Source: Bradyrhizobium diazoefficiens USDA 110
Lineage (GTDB): Bacteria; Pseudomonadota; Alphaproteobacteria; Rhizobiales; Xanthobacteraceae
Direction: 5' to 3'
DNA: 64,000 bases
Assembly: GCF_000011365.1 (NCBI RefSeq)
Contig: NC_004463.1
Span: 2,156,001-2,220,000, forward strand
The notes below the pieces were generated by a model. The model saw only the letters and a program-made list of their open reading frames with translations, searched no databases and had not been told where the DNA came from. Below, piece by piece: positions 11,744-21,718 of the stretch; positions within the stretch are counted from its first letter, which is position 1, and the number at the start of each line of letters is the position of its first letter. The translations under genes were made by a program, and so were the position numbers.

Positions 11744-13081
11744 TTAGTTAATAGGGATACGGTCGAGATAGGTGTCGAATGCGGCAGCAACAGCACGAAC
11801 GAGAAACCGGTGTTCCTGCTTGACCCGAATGAATCCCTCTTCAATGTCCACTATCCCGTCTTCGGCGAGCATTCCCAGCCGGTCGGCCGAATTGAGAAGA
11901 GGAATTGGATCAAATCCGTGAGCAGCACAGATCGCTGGTACGTCGGCCTGCAAATCGCACATCAGACGCTCGATAATTGCGGCGCGGAGGCGATCTTCGG
12001 GGGAGAGGCAGTAGCCTTTTGAGGTTGCCGGACGACCAGCCTGAATGTGTTGGTGATAGGAAGCGGTTGCGCTCTCGTTCTGAACGTAACCCTCACGCAG
12101 ACGGCCGATGGCTGACGGACCTAAGCCGATCACGGTTTTGCAGGTATCAGCCGAATAGCCCAGGGAGTTGCGGCGAAGCTGACCGGCTTTCTGCGCCAGC
12201 GCGAGCTCGTCGTTGGGCAGGGCGAAATGGTCGAGCCCGATCTGGCGGTAGCCAGCCGAGACCAGCGTATCTGCGATAGCCGCGGCTTGCTCGGCGCGGG
12301 CGAGATTATCCGGCAGCGCCGTCTCATCGATCTGGCGCTGACGTTTCATATAGGAGGGGACGTGAGCATAGCCGAAAACTGCAAGCCGGTCTGGCCGCAT
12401 GGCCAGAGCCGTCCGTGTAGAGTCCACGCAAGATCGCACCGTCTGATGCGGCAGTCCGAAGAGGAGGTCGAAATTGATGCGGCTTATCCCATGCTGGCGA
12501 AGGCTTTCGACGACAGACGCCGTCTGCACCTCGCTCTGGACGCGGTTGACCGACCTCTGAACCACCCCGTCGAAGCTTTGCACGCCGATGCTCGCGCGAT
12601 TGACGCCGGCCACTTGTAATGTTTCAACCATCTCGGCCGTGAACGCACGTGGGTCGATTTCTATGGCGATGGTAGCTGATTTGCTGAACGCGAAGCAGCG
12701 TCGCAGGAGTGCCATCAAGGCGAGAAAATCGGCCGGTGCAATAGTAGTCGGCGTCCCGCCGCCGAAATGCACGTCGCTTACCGGCAGCGCGCGAGGCGCT
12801 TGCTCTGCGACCAAACGTATCTCGGCATGCAGCGTCGCCAAGTACTTGCGGATCGGTCGCTCGCTGCGAGTGAGGCTTGTAGGGAAGCCGCAATACCAAC
12901 AGATAGCACGACAGAACGGAACGTGGATGTATAGCGACACGGGATCGTCGGGCGGCAGCCGCCTCAACCATGTCTCACAAGTCTTGGCACCGACGGTCGC
13001 GGAGAAATCCGGCACGGTCGGGTATATGGTGTACCAAGGCAGGCGAGCGTCGCAATACTTGTTCAGGAGAGACGTCTGCAA
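11744..13081 (-). CDS. hemN: Oxygen-independent coproporphyrinogen III dehydrogenase
   Basis: A 445-residue radical-SAM enzyme that oxidatively decarboxylates coproporphyrinogen III to protoporphyrinogen IX without oxygen, providing haem in microaerobic nodules. The cluster motif is PFCRAICWYCGFPT (C-x3-C-x2-C); the fourth cysteine usual in HemN (CGC) is phenylalanine here. Other family segments are DVHFGGGTPT and FGYAHVPSYMKRQRQIDETA. The start is a TTG giving MQTSLLNKYCDARLPWYTIY, the usual HemN N terminus. A FixK-type box lies 59 bp upstream and a MerR-type promoter motif about 480 bp upstream. In B. japonicum a hemN copy (hemN1) also lies in the symbiotic region near nolA. Confidence 0.9.
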   Translation of the reverse strand: MQTSLLNKYCDARLPWYTIYPTVPDFSATVGAKTCETWLRRLPPDDPVSLYIHVPFCRAICWYCGFPTSLTRSERPIRKYLATLHAEIRLVAEQAPRALPVSDVHFGGGTPTTIAPADFLALMALLRRCFAFSKSATIAIEIDPRAFTAEMVETLQVAGVNRASIGVQSFDGVVQRSVNRVQSEVQTASVVESLRQHGISRINFDLLFGLPHQTVRSCVDSTRTALAMRPDRLAVFGYAHVPSYMKRQRQIDETALPDNLARAEQAAAIADTLVSAGYRQIGLDHFALPNDELALAQKAGQLRRNSLGYSADTCKTVIGLGPSAIGRLREGYVQNESATASYHQHIQAGRPATSKGYCLSPEDRLRAAIIERLMCDLQADVPAICAAHGFDPIPLLNSADRLGMLAEDGIVDIEEGFIRVKQEHRFLVRAVAAAFDTYLDRIPIN

Positions 13082-13139
13082 AGCCTAACTTTCTCATGGT
13101 CGAGCGGCATAAAGCTGACCGATGCCCACTGTTATGTCT

Positions 13140-13153
13140 TTGCGTTATGTCAA
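13140..13153. promoter_or_regulatory. FixK2/FNR-type box upstream of hemN
   Basis: TTGCGTTATGTCAA fits the B. japonicum FixK2 consensus TTG(A/C)-N6-(T/G)CAA. It is centred about 65 bp before the hemN start codon, a position suited to activation under low oxygen. Confidence 0.6.
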
Positions 13154-14723
13154 ACGCGTCTAACGGTTCCTGAGATCTGGCCTGCTCTCGACGTCACGGC
13201 CAAACGCAGCGTTGGGGTTCATGCCTGGAAGTGAGCGCCGCTCGTCCGCAATTATTCGGACGTTTATGGTGGCATATGAATTTCTACGAGGACGCTCGAA
13301 TTAGCGCGGTGTACCGCGACTAGCCGTGCGCAGTATCAATCGCTCATCGGGCAGCGTCGTCTCCGCATTCCCCCTGGCGTGCTGCCTTTTTGCGACGGAA
13401 ACAGGGATCTTAAAACCTCAGCAGGGCAGCTGAGCTTGTTGCTGGACTTCCGAGGAAAGGCCGACGTGGTTGCTCCGCAATCGACGGATGCCTCCCGTTC
13501 AAGGCCGGAGCGTCACGGAGATAAGTGACTTGCTAGAGCAGAGCGCGATGTGCGATGTGCGATTGCAGCACGTGACGCTGCGTGCGATTCAAGTCTTTTG
13601 TAGCAGCTCGCGAAAAACTTTTTTGGTTTCCAGCATAAAATCAATGAGCCTCAATTCCGCCACGCTGCTTGTCTCATTGCCGCAAGCATCATCACGGATG
13701 TACTGATGATGTTGGGGTGGCCCCGGCGCACTTCACGCCCCCGGCAAAGTGCGTCGGGACGCCTTGGTTCGCCGGCGTCTCGTTCAGATCCAAATACATG
13801 TCACTAACTCACAACGAGTTGGACGTCGTGCTGATGGCAAACGCGAGCTCGGAACGATTTGCTGTACTTTCTATTCTGCTTCATCGGTTGAGGCGTTTTG
13901 TTTCTGATAACGCCGTTGCAGCTGTTGATCGGCCAGATCGCATATCTATGCAGCGAGTCTTCATTGGCGTCGCATCAATGCGATGGACCTCCAGATTCGG
14001 TTCCACATAAGTCGCCTGGTGAGGCGTCGATCATCCCGTCACAAAACATTCCTACGCTGCGAGCTGGAGGCCATGTATGCAGGAGCCGGGGTGTAAGGTT
14101 GTGCCTCATGATTACAGAAAATGGGATTCGCATCCTGGCGTTCCAGTCCATTCACACTGGATCGATAAAGTGTCTGTTTCGAAAACCAATCGAGCGTGGA
14201 CATCATCTTCGTAATATTCTCCATGAGGACGCAGCCCACACGCGCGCGAGAAAGGAGATTGCGCGGCCTTGCAGAAATACTATATTGAGAGTTCATCGCC
14301 CTATCGCTCCTAACCAAGTCGAATGCGCACCCTGGCGCGGTCCTCAGGGTAGTGAGAGCTTGCCGGATCGCCATCGATCAGGTGCTCTTCGTCCGGCACG
14401 CTTGATTGAAGCGTCGCGCCAGGCCATAGCCGAGATCGGCGTACGCCTCGTTTGCTCGCCCGGCCTGCCCGACGTTGATCCTGCAGGTCGATTGGAAGCG
14501 CGAATCGGATGCGATCTAGTACTGACCGTCCGCCTCAGGACGATGCGGAGCGCGCTCGGATCCGCCTCACCCTCGCTCGACCCTACGGCTTTTCGCGATC
14601 GTGTTGGCGGCTTTCAGTGTTGGGCAAGGCGCTCGGACCAGGCTTGAGCCGCGGCTCGCAGAAACCTTGTACTTCGATCTGACCGCGCTGGGATCGCCCG
14701 CATGAAAGATGCGCGTTTCCACT
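13154..14723. other. Long stretch without recognisable genes
   Basis: About 1.6 kb. Apart from the promoter-like motif at 13562-13592 I see no gene; the longest open frame (plus strand, about 13900-14650) has no recognisable domain. Confidence 0.5.
13562..13592 (-). promoter_or_regulatory. MerR-type promoter motif, copy upstream of hemN
   Basis: Read on the minus strand: -35 TTGAAT (13587-13592), a 19-bp spacer and -10 TGCAAT (13562-13567). The spacer carries the shared CGCACG..GCGTCA core. It points towards hemN, whose start is about 480 bp away. This is the copy with the best -10 but the most divergent right half. Confidence 0.5.
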
Positions 14724-15440
14724 TTAAGCGCGAACCAATTGAATGCCGGCAACGAGCAGAACGGCCGCCAGTATGAATCTGATGGCTGTCTGGCTCAACC
14801 ATTTCAGGCCGATTACTGCTCCAGCGACCGCCCCCGCCAGCGTGAAGATAGCGTATAGAGCCAAATCCGGAGAGGGAAATTGCCCGGTGAAAAGAGCTCC
14901 GACGAAGCCGACTGTGGAATTGGCCAGGATAAAAGGGGGTGATAGCGCGACGGTCTGCCTCGGTGATGCCCAATTCAGTGCGATGAGCGTCGGGGCGAGG
15001 AACACACCGCCGCCCACCCCAGTCAGGCCAGAAACGAGGCCAAGGACCGCGCCAATGCTCACGCTTTCCCGGAGCGGAATTTCGCCGACGCGATCGACAG
15101 CTCGTCCCCGCTGCATGATCATCACTGCGCTCGCCAGAAGAAGAACGAGTCCGGTTAGTGTTTTGTACATGTGCTCCTCGAGCACAATCAAGCCACCGGC
15201 AAGCGACGCTGGCATTGACGAAAAGAGAAGAGGGCGCAGGATTGTCCAGTCAACGACCTTGTTGCGGTTGAACAGCCAAGTAGAATAAGCCGCGACGACA
15301 ATGTTGAGACCAAGCGCCGTGGGGCGCGTCTCTGTCGATGACATACCAAAAAAAGCCATTAGCGAGAGGAATGCAGTCCCGCCAGCCTGGCCAACGCTCG
15401 CATATAGCAGGGAGATGATCGCGAAGAGCAGGGAAGTCAT
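14724..15440 (-). CDS. TauE/SafE (TSUP) family membrane permease
   Basis: A 238-residue integral membrane protein of the sulfite/sulfonate exporter (TSUP) family. The sequence is nearly all hydrophobic helices (about seven). It has the duplicated family motif: GQAGGTAFLSLMAFFGM near residue 18 and GLTGVGGGVFLAPTLI near residue 138. The family moves sulfur-containing or other organic anions across the inner membrane; the substrate here is unknown. The start ATG at 15440 gives MTSLLFAIISLLYASV, directly the first helix, typical for the family. It has no operon partner. Confidence 0.85.
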   Translation of the reverse strand: MTSLLFAIISLLYASVGQAGGTAFLSLMAFFGMSSTETRPTALGLNIVVAAYSTWLFNRNKVVDWTILRPLLFSSMPASLAGGLIVLEEHMYKTLTGLVLLLASAVMIMQRGRAVDRVGEIPLRESVSIGAVLGLVSGLTGVGGGVFLAPTLIALNWASPRQTVALSPPFILANSTVGFVGALFTGQFPSPDLALYAIFTLAGAVAGAVIGLKWLSQTAIRFILAAVLLVAGIQLVRA

Positions 15441-16644
15441 GCTTCACATATCTTGGCGACGATCTTCGCCCGTTTTATTAGCAAGCCCATCATGATTCGT
15501 GCATCTGGTGCGGCCTAATTGTATTTCCGCTCGGGGCGGATCTAAGCGGTTCGCCGGAATCGTGCGGCCGGAGGTGTAGTCAGTTCAAGTTCCTTAGCGA
15601 GTGCCATGTGTGGACCCTCCCATCAATTGCCGAGGTTGGTAGTTGACTGGGCCCCAATAGGGGGCGTTTGAGGCCCTGAGAGGACGGCACTCGAGGGGGC
15701 GGCCGAGGTGAGCTGCCGAGGTGAGCTGCATTTGTTGCTGTAGCTTACCCCGTGCCGCAGCTCGCAATGGTACTGTCGCCTTCCCTCCCCATGTCATGAA
15801 TGCTTCGAGGCACCTACCTCGCAACCAACCGTCCGCATTCGAAGTCCTTTTGCGACGATTGATTTTGGCGAAATCAACAGTTGGTATGGCACTTGCTAGT
15901 CCGATCCGGGGGCCTCTCCTTCTGGAATGCGCATGCAAAGTGTCTTCCGCATCAAACAGGTTTCGCGACTGCGCCTATCGCTTGTTGCGTTTTTGACGTG
16001 GCCCATTTCTGTCCGTTCGGTTCGTTTGTACCGGGCCTGCCGGACGGGCCCGATGAAATGCCGGACAACGATGCGGGGAGTATGGCGTCTGCATCGGATC
16101 TTCCGTTCAGCTCATCGATCGCGTCACCGACGCTGTCACACGCCGAGAATCAGCGACAGGTTAGCGATGGATGATTCGCAAGATTGGGAAAAAAGATGAC
16201 ACTTCTGTTGTCTTCATCTCAAAGCAGGGAATTGGTACTGACAAGACGCAGATCGAGTCTCGCACTGAAAGGTGCGTGCTCTACCTTACGTGTAGTTCAG
16301 AGCCCAAGATCTCCTCGTGCTCGCCCGAGAGACAAAGCGAAGCACCGTTCGGACGCGACTGCGTTTTCTCGCCATGCAAGCTAAACCGACCCAAGCATCT
16401 AGCCGTGCGTGCGCTCGGTTCTTGTCGCCAGCACAGTCCCGGGGCCCTCGGCCCTTCTATCACTGCCGGCATGAGTAAGATGGAGCATCCTTGTGTTCGC
16501 ATGGAGTCGATCCGCACGGACGACAGGCGATGATCTCCGAGTTCGCCAGCTCGCCATCAGCGAGCACTTTGTCGATCGCCTCGGAGCAAGGATGATGACG
16601 CTATTCGGTTGTTTGACGATGCGATCATCCTGGCGCAGTCGCCG
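15441..16644. other. No recognisable gene
   Basis: About 1.2 kb. A tandem duplication of GCCGAGGTGAGCT lies near 15702-15728. It may include decayed N-terminal parts of the LuxR-type gene whose end follows, but I could not recognise them. Confidence 0.45.
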
Positions 16645-16823
16645 GCAGAGCAACGAATGCGGCCAATGGCGTCAGAGAAGGAAAATCGTTATGGGAAATT
16701 GGGATGATCCTGGAAATCAGCGAGAATGCAGTCAATTTTCATGTCAAGAATACGATGGGAAAGCTGGGTGCGACCAGCCGGATTCAAGCAGTCGCGATAG
16801 CTATTCGCCTCGATGTTCTTTGA
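16645..16823 (+). pseudogene. LuxR-type regulator, only the DNA-binding end left
   Basis: One frame ending with TGA at 16821-16823 encodes ANGVREGKSLWEIGMILEIS followed by ENAVNFHVKNTMGKLGATSR and IQAVAIAIRLDVL. This is a complete LuxR C-terminal helix-turn-helix of the quorum-sensing type. No start or autoinducer-binding domain is found in frame upstream, so this is a remnant. Confidence 0.75.
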
Positions 16824-17118
16824 ATTCAATTGAGGAACGACCGCCAACTGTCACATCTTTGGCTTCCAGCTTCTGGCAAGTTGAGCACGGTGCTTTCGGT
16901 GAACTCGCAGATATAACCCTCCTTTGGGCAAGTCTGCATCTCGCGCTGGGTGAGGTTCTGGGGCTTCGTAAGGTCGGTAAGATGTGGAATCGGCCGATCT
17001 AATGCTCACTGGTCGGAGCATGGCTCTCTCCACCAGCGGGTGATTCTTTGCTCAGATGAGCCCGCACCGCTTGCTCGGGACGTCGGACAGGGGTCTAGGG
17101 AGAGGAACAGCTGAGGAA

Positions 17119-17145
17119 AGAACCCCGACCGCGGGCCGGGGTCCC
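17119..17145 (-). terminator. Rho-independent terminator after outer-membrane gene
   Basis: ACCCCG (17122-17127) and CGGGGT (17137-17142) form a GC-rich hairpin. On the minus strand it is followed by a T-rich run (TTCTTTCC). It lies about 30 bp beyond the stop of the outer-membrane protein gene. Confidence 0.65.
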
Positions 17146-17170
17146 GATTCATCCAAACGCGTGGAGATCT

Positions 17171-17896
17171 TTATCTGGCGAACGGCCAGCCAAACTTGTA
17201 GTTGAGCCGTGCCGTGATGAGATCGACGTCCTGGTGCGCGCGATCCGCGCCAAGGGCCGCTGGGAAGCTTATGTTGCTGCGCTGCATGAACAAGTGGTTA
17301 TACTCGACGCCCGCTGACCAGTTCGGCGTGAGGCTGACTTCGGCACCGGCGCCCAGCACGCCACCCCAACGCACATCATTGTTTTTGCCAAGCTCGGTGC
17401 CGGTTGCCACCGAGTTGACGTAATAGGTGTTGCTGGTCACCGCAGCACCGCCCTTGCCATAAAGGAGCACAGCATTGAACGCGTATCCGATATGGCCCGT
17501 GAGTAGGCCGAATGCATCTGTCGTGGTGCCAACGGTGTCTGTCGGGAAGGCGGTGCTGACATTGGAGCCGCGGAAGTCGGCCCAGTTGCCCTGGCCTTCG
17601 AGGCCGTACACCATGTTGAAGATTTGCCAACGATAGCCGATCTGGCCGCCAACGGTACCGCCAGTCGAATTATGGCAGCCCTCGGAAGTGATGCCATTGA
17701 AATCCCAGCAATTGTGGCTCGTTCCCCAGCCACCGTTTGCGCCCATATAGTAGCCGGACCAATCGATAATCGGGGCCGCGACCGGCAGCGGTGCCGCCTT
17801 GACCTTGACGGGCTGCCCGGCCAGATCCGTGCCGAATGAGGGGGCGGCCGCACAGAGTGCGCCGATGCATGCAGTCAGAATAAGAATCTTTTTCAT
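17171..17896 (-). CDS. Omp25/RopB-like outer-membrane beta-barrel protein
   Basis: A 241-residue outer-membrane protein. The ATG at 17896 was chosen because AAGGAAA lies about 10 bp upstream and a signal peptide follows directly (MKKILILTACIGALCAAAPS). The mature part begins with a proline-rich linker (KVKAAPLPVAAPIIDWSGYY), then has the WSGYYMGANGGWG start and the eight-strand barrel pattern of rhizobial Omp25/31-type proteins, ending in RLNYKFGWPFAR. These proteins stabilise the envelope; many Bradyrhizobium paralogues exist. A terminator follows. Monocistronic. Confidence 0.85.
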   Translation of the reverse strand: MKKILILTACIGALCAAAPSFGTDLAGQPVKVKAAPLPVAAPIIDWSGYYMGANGGWGTSHNCWDFNGITSEGCHNSTGGTVGGQIGYRWQIFNMVYGLEGQGNWADFRGSNVSTAFPTDTVGTTTDAFGLLTGHIGYAFNAVLLYGKGGAAVTSNTYYVNSVATGTELGKNNDVRWGGVLGAGAEVSLTPNWSAGVEYNHLFMQRSNISFPAALGADRAHQDVDLITARLNYKFGWPFAR

Positions 17897-18718
17897 TCGC
17901 GTGTTGTTTCCTTTAGGTGCCCCAGGCACCGTGCCGTTTAACAACATGAACGCGAATTGCTGTAACTGGCGCACAACATGTCTTGGAAAGAAACGTGCCC
18001 AATCGCCCGCGGCGTCAGATTGCGGAGCTCGCGGTTTCCGCTGCTTTGCTTCTACCGAGACGCTGTGGCTCGGCAGTGGTCGCCTCGCGCGGATCATCCT
18101 CTTTGAAAATGATCGTTCATGATCACCTGCGACGCGGAGCAAAGCCAAAAGGTGTTCGGCTCCTTCCGTCGCTAAGCTGCGGCAACGCCCAGCCGCACTT
18201 ACAGTACTGGATCGATGGCACGCCTCAGGCGCTTAAGGTCATTCTTCCGGCAACACGGACGTGCTATCGCTTGCAATCGCGAGCAACGCGATGCCGATCG
18301 ATTGCAGGCTCGATCGCTTTGGCTCTGGAACGACCACAAGTCTAGCTCGATGGTCCGTCAACTTCGACCTTGATTGATGGGTCGGGAAGCCCACTGCGTG
18401 CTAGACAGTGCTCTTGCTTGAAGTTGCGCAAGATCGTGCCGAGCTCAAGGTCACCGTGGTCGGTTTCCTGGCGCGAGCGAATACCAGCGCGGCCGCCCCG
18501 TCTCGCCGCCGTCTGGGCCTGGTGTTCAGCTTCCTGGTCTCGGCCGCCAGAGGAGCTGTAGAGGCAACAGCTTTCTCGATCGCTCTCGTTTCAGCGGGGC
18601 CGCACATGATTAGAGAAAAGTCTGCTCGACCACGCACTGGCCCGAATTTTCCACCGTATGAGGCGCCCTAAATGCCTTAACGGCGCCGGATGCTCTCGCC
18701 GCAATAGGCACAAGCGAG
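17897..18718. other. No recognisable gene
   Basis: About 0.8 kb upstream of the outer-membrane gene; no recognisable gene. Promoter elements of that gene are expected here but none stands out. Confidence 0.5.
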
Positions 18719-18964
18719 TCATTGCCCGGTCGACGGTGCCAGTTCAGCCCGCAAGTTGCGTATCGCCTCGTTGGCCAGATTCAAAGCATTCCGTTCGCCG
18801 TTTCTTATCGAGCACTCGAGGTAAGTGCGCAATCGGCTATGAAGGACGGCCTTCAGATTATGTGCCAGCAGCGGATCCTTCTCGACAAAGCTCCAAGCCT
18901 TGTCAAATGCGACGCTCACAACGGCATCTGGCACCTGCACCTGCTCGGAAAAGATCTGATCCAT
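18719..18964 (-). CDS. Small hypothetical protein, 81 residues
   Basis: Start ATG at 18964 has an excellent ribosome binding site (GAGGAG, 8 bp upstream). It encodes MDQIFSEQVQVPDAVVSVAF ... ERNALNLANEAIRNLRAEL. It is soluble, mostly helical, has no signal peptide and no domain I can name. Proteins of this look (short, helical, ending in a LANxAIxxLR pattern) are common in rhizobia. No neighbour suggests a role. Confidence 0.65.
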   Translation of the reverse strand: MDQIFSEQVQVPDAVVSVAFDKAWSFVEKDPLLAHNLKAVLHSRLRTYLECSIRNGERNALNLANEAIRNLRAELAPSTGQ

Positions 18965-19927
18965 CTCTAACGCTCCTCGACATCCTGATACAAGGAAGTA
19001 CCTTCTCAAAAGCAACCGGATTGTGTTGCGTGTCTCAGCACGAAAGACATCTGCTCTTCAACCTCTTCCACGCTACTCCCGGGACTTCAGGAGAGGATAT
19101 AGATGCTTGTTGAAGTTGCGATGACCGAACGCCGTAATGCCCGCGCAATTCGAAGAAATTCTGAAAAGAGTGAAGCGAGTACGAGTTGTCGTGCCCTTCA
19201 TTGCCGTCGTGGGCCTCTTGGTCGGTCACCAAATTGTGGCTTTTCCTTCATTCGGAAGATCGGCCCCCACGGGTTGCGGTTAAAGCCCAGCATGATGAAA
19301 AAGGCCGCCTACTCTTTTCCCACTCTCAAGAAGCGTTCAAACCGCAATGGCGCTTGTGACGTCGGATTTGGGGTGATGTAGCCTGTTCCGGATGAGACTT
19401 GTCTGCTTTGCGACAAGTCTCGACGCCTATTGCCGTGTGATATTCACCTGCGCGTGGCGTTCTGCTCCGGCCGTGGTGTTTGTTACCGGTCAGGCGCCTA
19501 AGAGAGGGAACGAGATGCAAGGGCAATTGCACTTTCCCCACGGCGGATTCTTAGTCGTTTGGCAAAGAAGGGCCGGGCGCCGTCGGTGTGGGTTCAATAC
19601 GGAGTTGCGTAGGAAAGCCGGCGCAGCGTGGGATCGGCGGCGCGCTTCCGAGCTTTGGATACTTGCAGCTCGTGAAAGGCGTCGAGGGACAGCAAGGCCC
19701 AGCTAGATCGAATGCGTCGCCGGCGGCGTGAGATAGAGCAAGCCTGATTTCGAAAGTGGTGGCGAACTGTTGCCATATGAAAGGCCAGCGGAAGCGGCGC
19801 GCTTACGGACGGTGAGCCCATAAACAGCAAATGTCGATCCCTGGTGTGTGCGGCCTAAGTGTAACTGTCAGCCCAGCCATAAACGTCCGCTCAACGCCAT
19901 CAATCTCCAAAAAGCGCAAATGAAATC
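18965..19927. other. No recognisable gene
   Basis: About 1 kb with only short, unconvincing open frames on both strands. Confidence 0.5.
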
Positions 19928-20290
19928 TCAGTCCGCTGCCGCACGTGAAAGAATGAGCTTGGCGATCGTCAATCGATTGGCGGAAGTCCGCAGCGCGGCC
20001 GGTAATGCCGCCACAGTCTGATCAAAAAGGCGTCCCAGAATCTGAAGGTCCTCGGGGTGGTAAACGCCACGGTCTTGCGACAATCGCATTCGTCCGTGGC
20101 CGGTTCTTGTATCGCCAAGCTGGCCGAGCTCCAGTTCCGCGGTGATCATTTGGCCTATGAGGGCATTAAGTAATCGGATCGCTTCCAGCTCGTTGCCTTC
20201 TTCGCGCATGAGCCCAGCCACGATGTCGAGTTGCAGGTCGACGCGATCCTCGAGGTTTTGTATGCGTGAATTGGAAGGGTCAAGTTCCAC
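19928..20290 (-). CDS. Small helical hypothetical protein, 120 residues
   Basis: The GTG at 20290 was chosen because GGAG lies 7-10 bp upstream and the protein character changes there; the frame is open further but yields Arg/Cys-rich translation. It encodes VELDPSNSRIQNLEDRVDLQ, a helical region, then VYHPEDLQILGRLFDQTVAA and SANRLTIAKLILSRAAAD. The last 45 residues are clearly related to the 69-residue protein at 23970-24179. The family is unknown to me. The window thus carries two paralogues on either side of the livK-like/nolA block. Confidence 0.7.
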   Translation of the reverse strand: MELDPSNSRIQNLEDRVDLQLDIVAGLMREEGNELEAIRLLNALIGQMITAELELGQLGDTRTGHGRMRLSQDRGVYHPEDLQILGRLFDQTVAALPAALRTSANRLTIAKLILSRAAAD

Positions 20291-21525
20291 GGTATTTCTC
20301 CAAAGTGGTGAAATGCAAGACAGGCGGAGTAGAGGTATCGTTTCCCGTTCGCCAAACGGCGGACGCTTCGCTGGACAAATGACTGCTGCAAGGATTGCAA
20401 AAGTGCAATGAGCGTCTAGGGAAAAACGAAAAGCGTTGCCGATGGCGCGGGATTTGAATGGATTCTCGAGCCGCCCAGTGCGTTCGGCAACAGCGGTGAC
20501 TCTGTTCGGGGCCACACAGCTGATTGTACTGCTCTGCTTGGAGCCGCGGCAACAGCGCCGGACTGTTGAGGCGACCCGCCTGGTCAGAGCGAAAGGTCCA
20601 GCCCGCACCCCTGCGAAGGCCAACTCACCTGCCCGAGTTCTACGCTGCGGAGGCATTTACCATCGCCGAGTGTGCGTGATAGCTGTCTTCTTAGAGCAAT
20701 CAAGTATCATGCCCAAAGGGGCAGGCAACGTCGTGTAGATTGCGCGCCAACTGCGACTGGTCACCGCACTGCATTCGTGCCCCCACGTGTCTTGCCGTCA
20801 AACATTGCTCGAAGCAGCCAAGAAGCACGTGATTTGCTCTGCGACCAAGTGATCCATTATCACGCGACATTCGTGAACACTGCCTTCCGTAAGCCGGCGA
20901 TCGACTTATGCGGTGTTTGGCTTCAATTAGTAAAATAGAAAGTGTTGATGGGATGCATCCAGTTCGTTGATAGCGCAGGCGAGCAATCTCACCGCCTTCA
21001 TCGGAGCCGGTTGATTGGTTCTCCTGCTATCCGGGCTAGGAAGCATAGGGAATGCCCGGGCAGGCGGCTGAGCCGCTGATGACCCGCCATGCTTGAGAGC
21101 GCACGAAGTAGCGGAACGAGTAGCGTTGACTTGGACGCCAAAACCTTGGTGCCCCCGCGGCCAAGAGAGACATGCATCCCGGCGCCGGCTATCCACCAGC
21201 TCTCGCTACCCGTATACTCGGCTATAGTCTAGGTAGTGGGCCTGATTGCTTCGTGCCGTCCCGCTGTCTCTTCCATTCGTGGATCTGAGATTGCGCGATA
21301 TAATCCAGGCTAGAGAATGCGTAGATGCTGGTCGGGCACGAATCTGACAGAAGGCGAACGCCTCCAACAAAATCCGTGCTTGTCCATAAAGAATCGTTAG
21401 CTTCGCTTTCCTAGTCCTCAACCTTCGATCACTGGCTGCATAAGGGGCATGCCTTCAAACCTAGCAGAACGGTAAATGGCCGCCTCCGAGGCCAGTGCTG
21501 CAGACGGGATCAGACAAGGGGGCTG
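20291..21525. other. No recognisable gene
   Basis: About 1.2 kb without a frame that shows a known domain or a good start. Confidence 0.5.
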
Positions 21526-21678
21526 CTATTTGTCTATCATCGGGCGTAGCACCTTCGGCAGGGCGGCGCTCGGTAGCTCTGCGAGCGCCGCAGCGAGCGC
21601 GAAAAACGCTGCAAAAGCAGCGAATATAAAAGCGCTAGCGAGCATTGCTGCGACAACGTTCTGAGGGCGTCTCATCAT
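21526..21678 (-). CDS. Possible small membrane protein, 50 residues
   Basis: A frame starting MMRRPQNVVAAMLASAFIFA continues FAAFFALAAALAELPSAALP: a positively charged start followed by one long hydrophobic segment. It lies about 40 bp downstream of the livK-like pseudogene on the same strand. There is no clear ribosome binding site, and the Ala-rich composition could arise by chance in GC-rich DNA. Confidence 0.3.
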   Translation of the reverse strand: MMRRPQNVVAAMLASAFIFAAFAAFFALAAALAELPSAALPKVLRPMIDK

Positions 21679-21718
21679 TCGAGATACTTCGCGTGGGGAA
21701 TGCTGCGTTGCATGAAAA

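Noticed and set aside
13898..14647. A 249-codon open frame on the plus strand
   Set aside because: No domain, no ribosome binding site and irregular composition; likely chance in GC-rich DNA.
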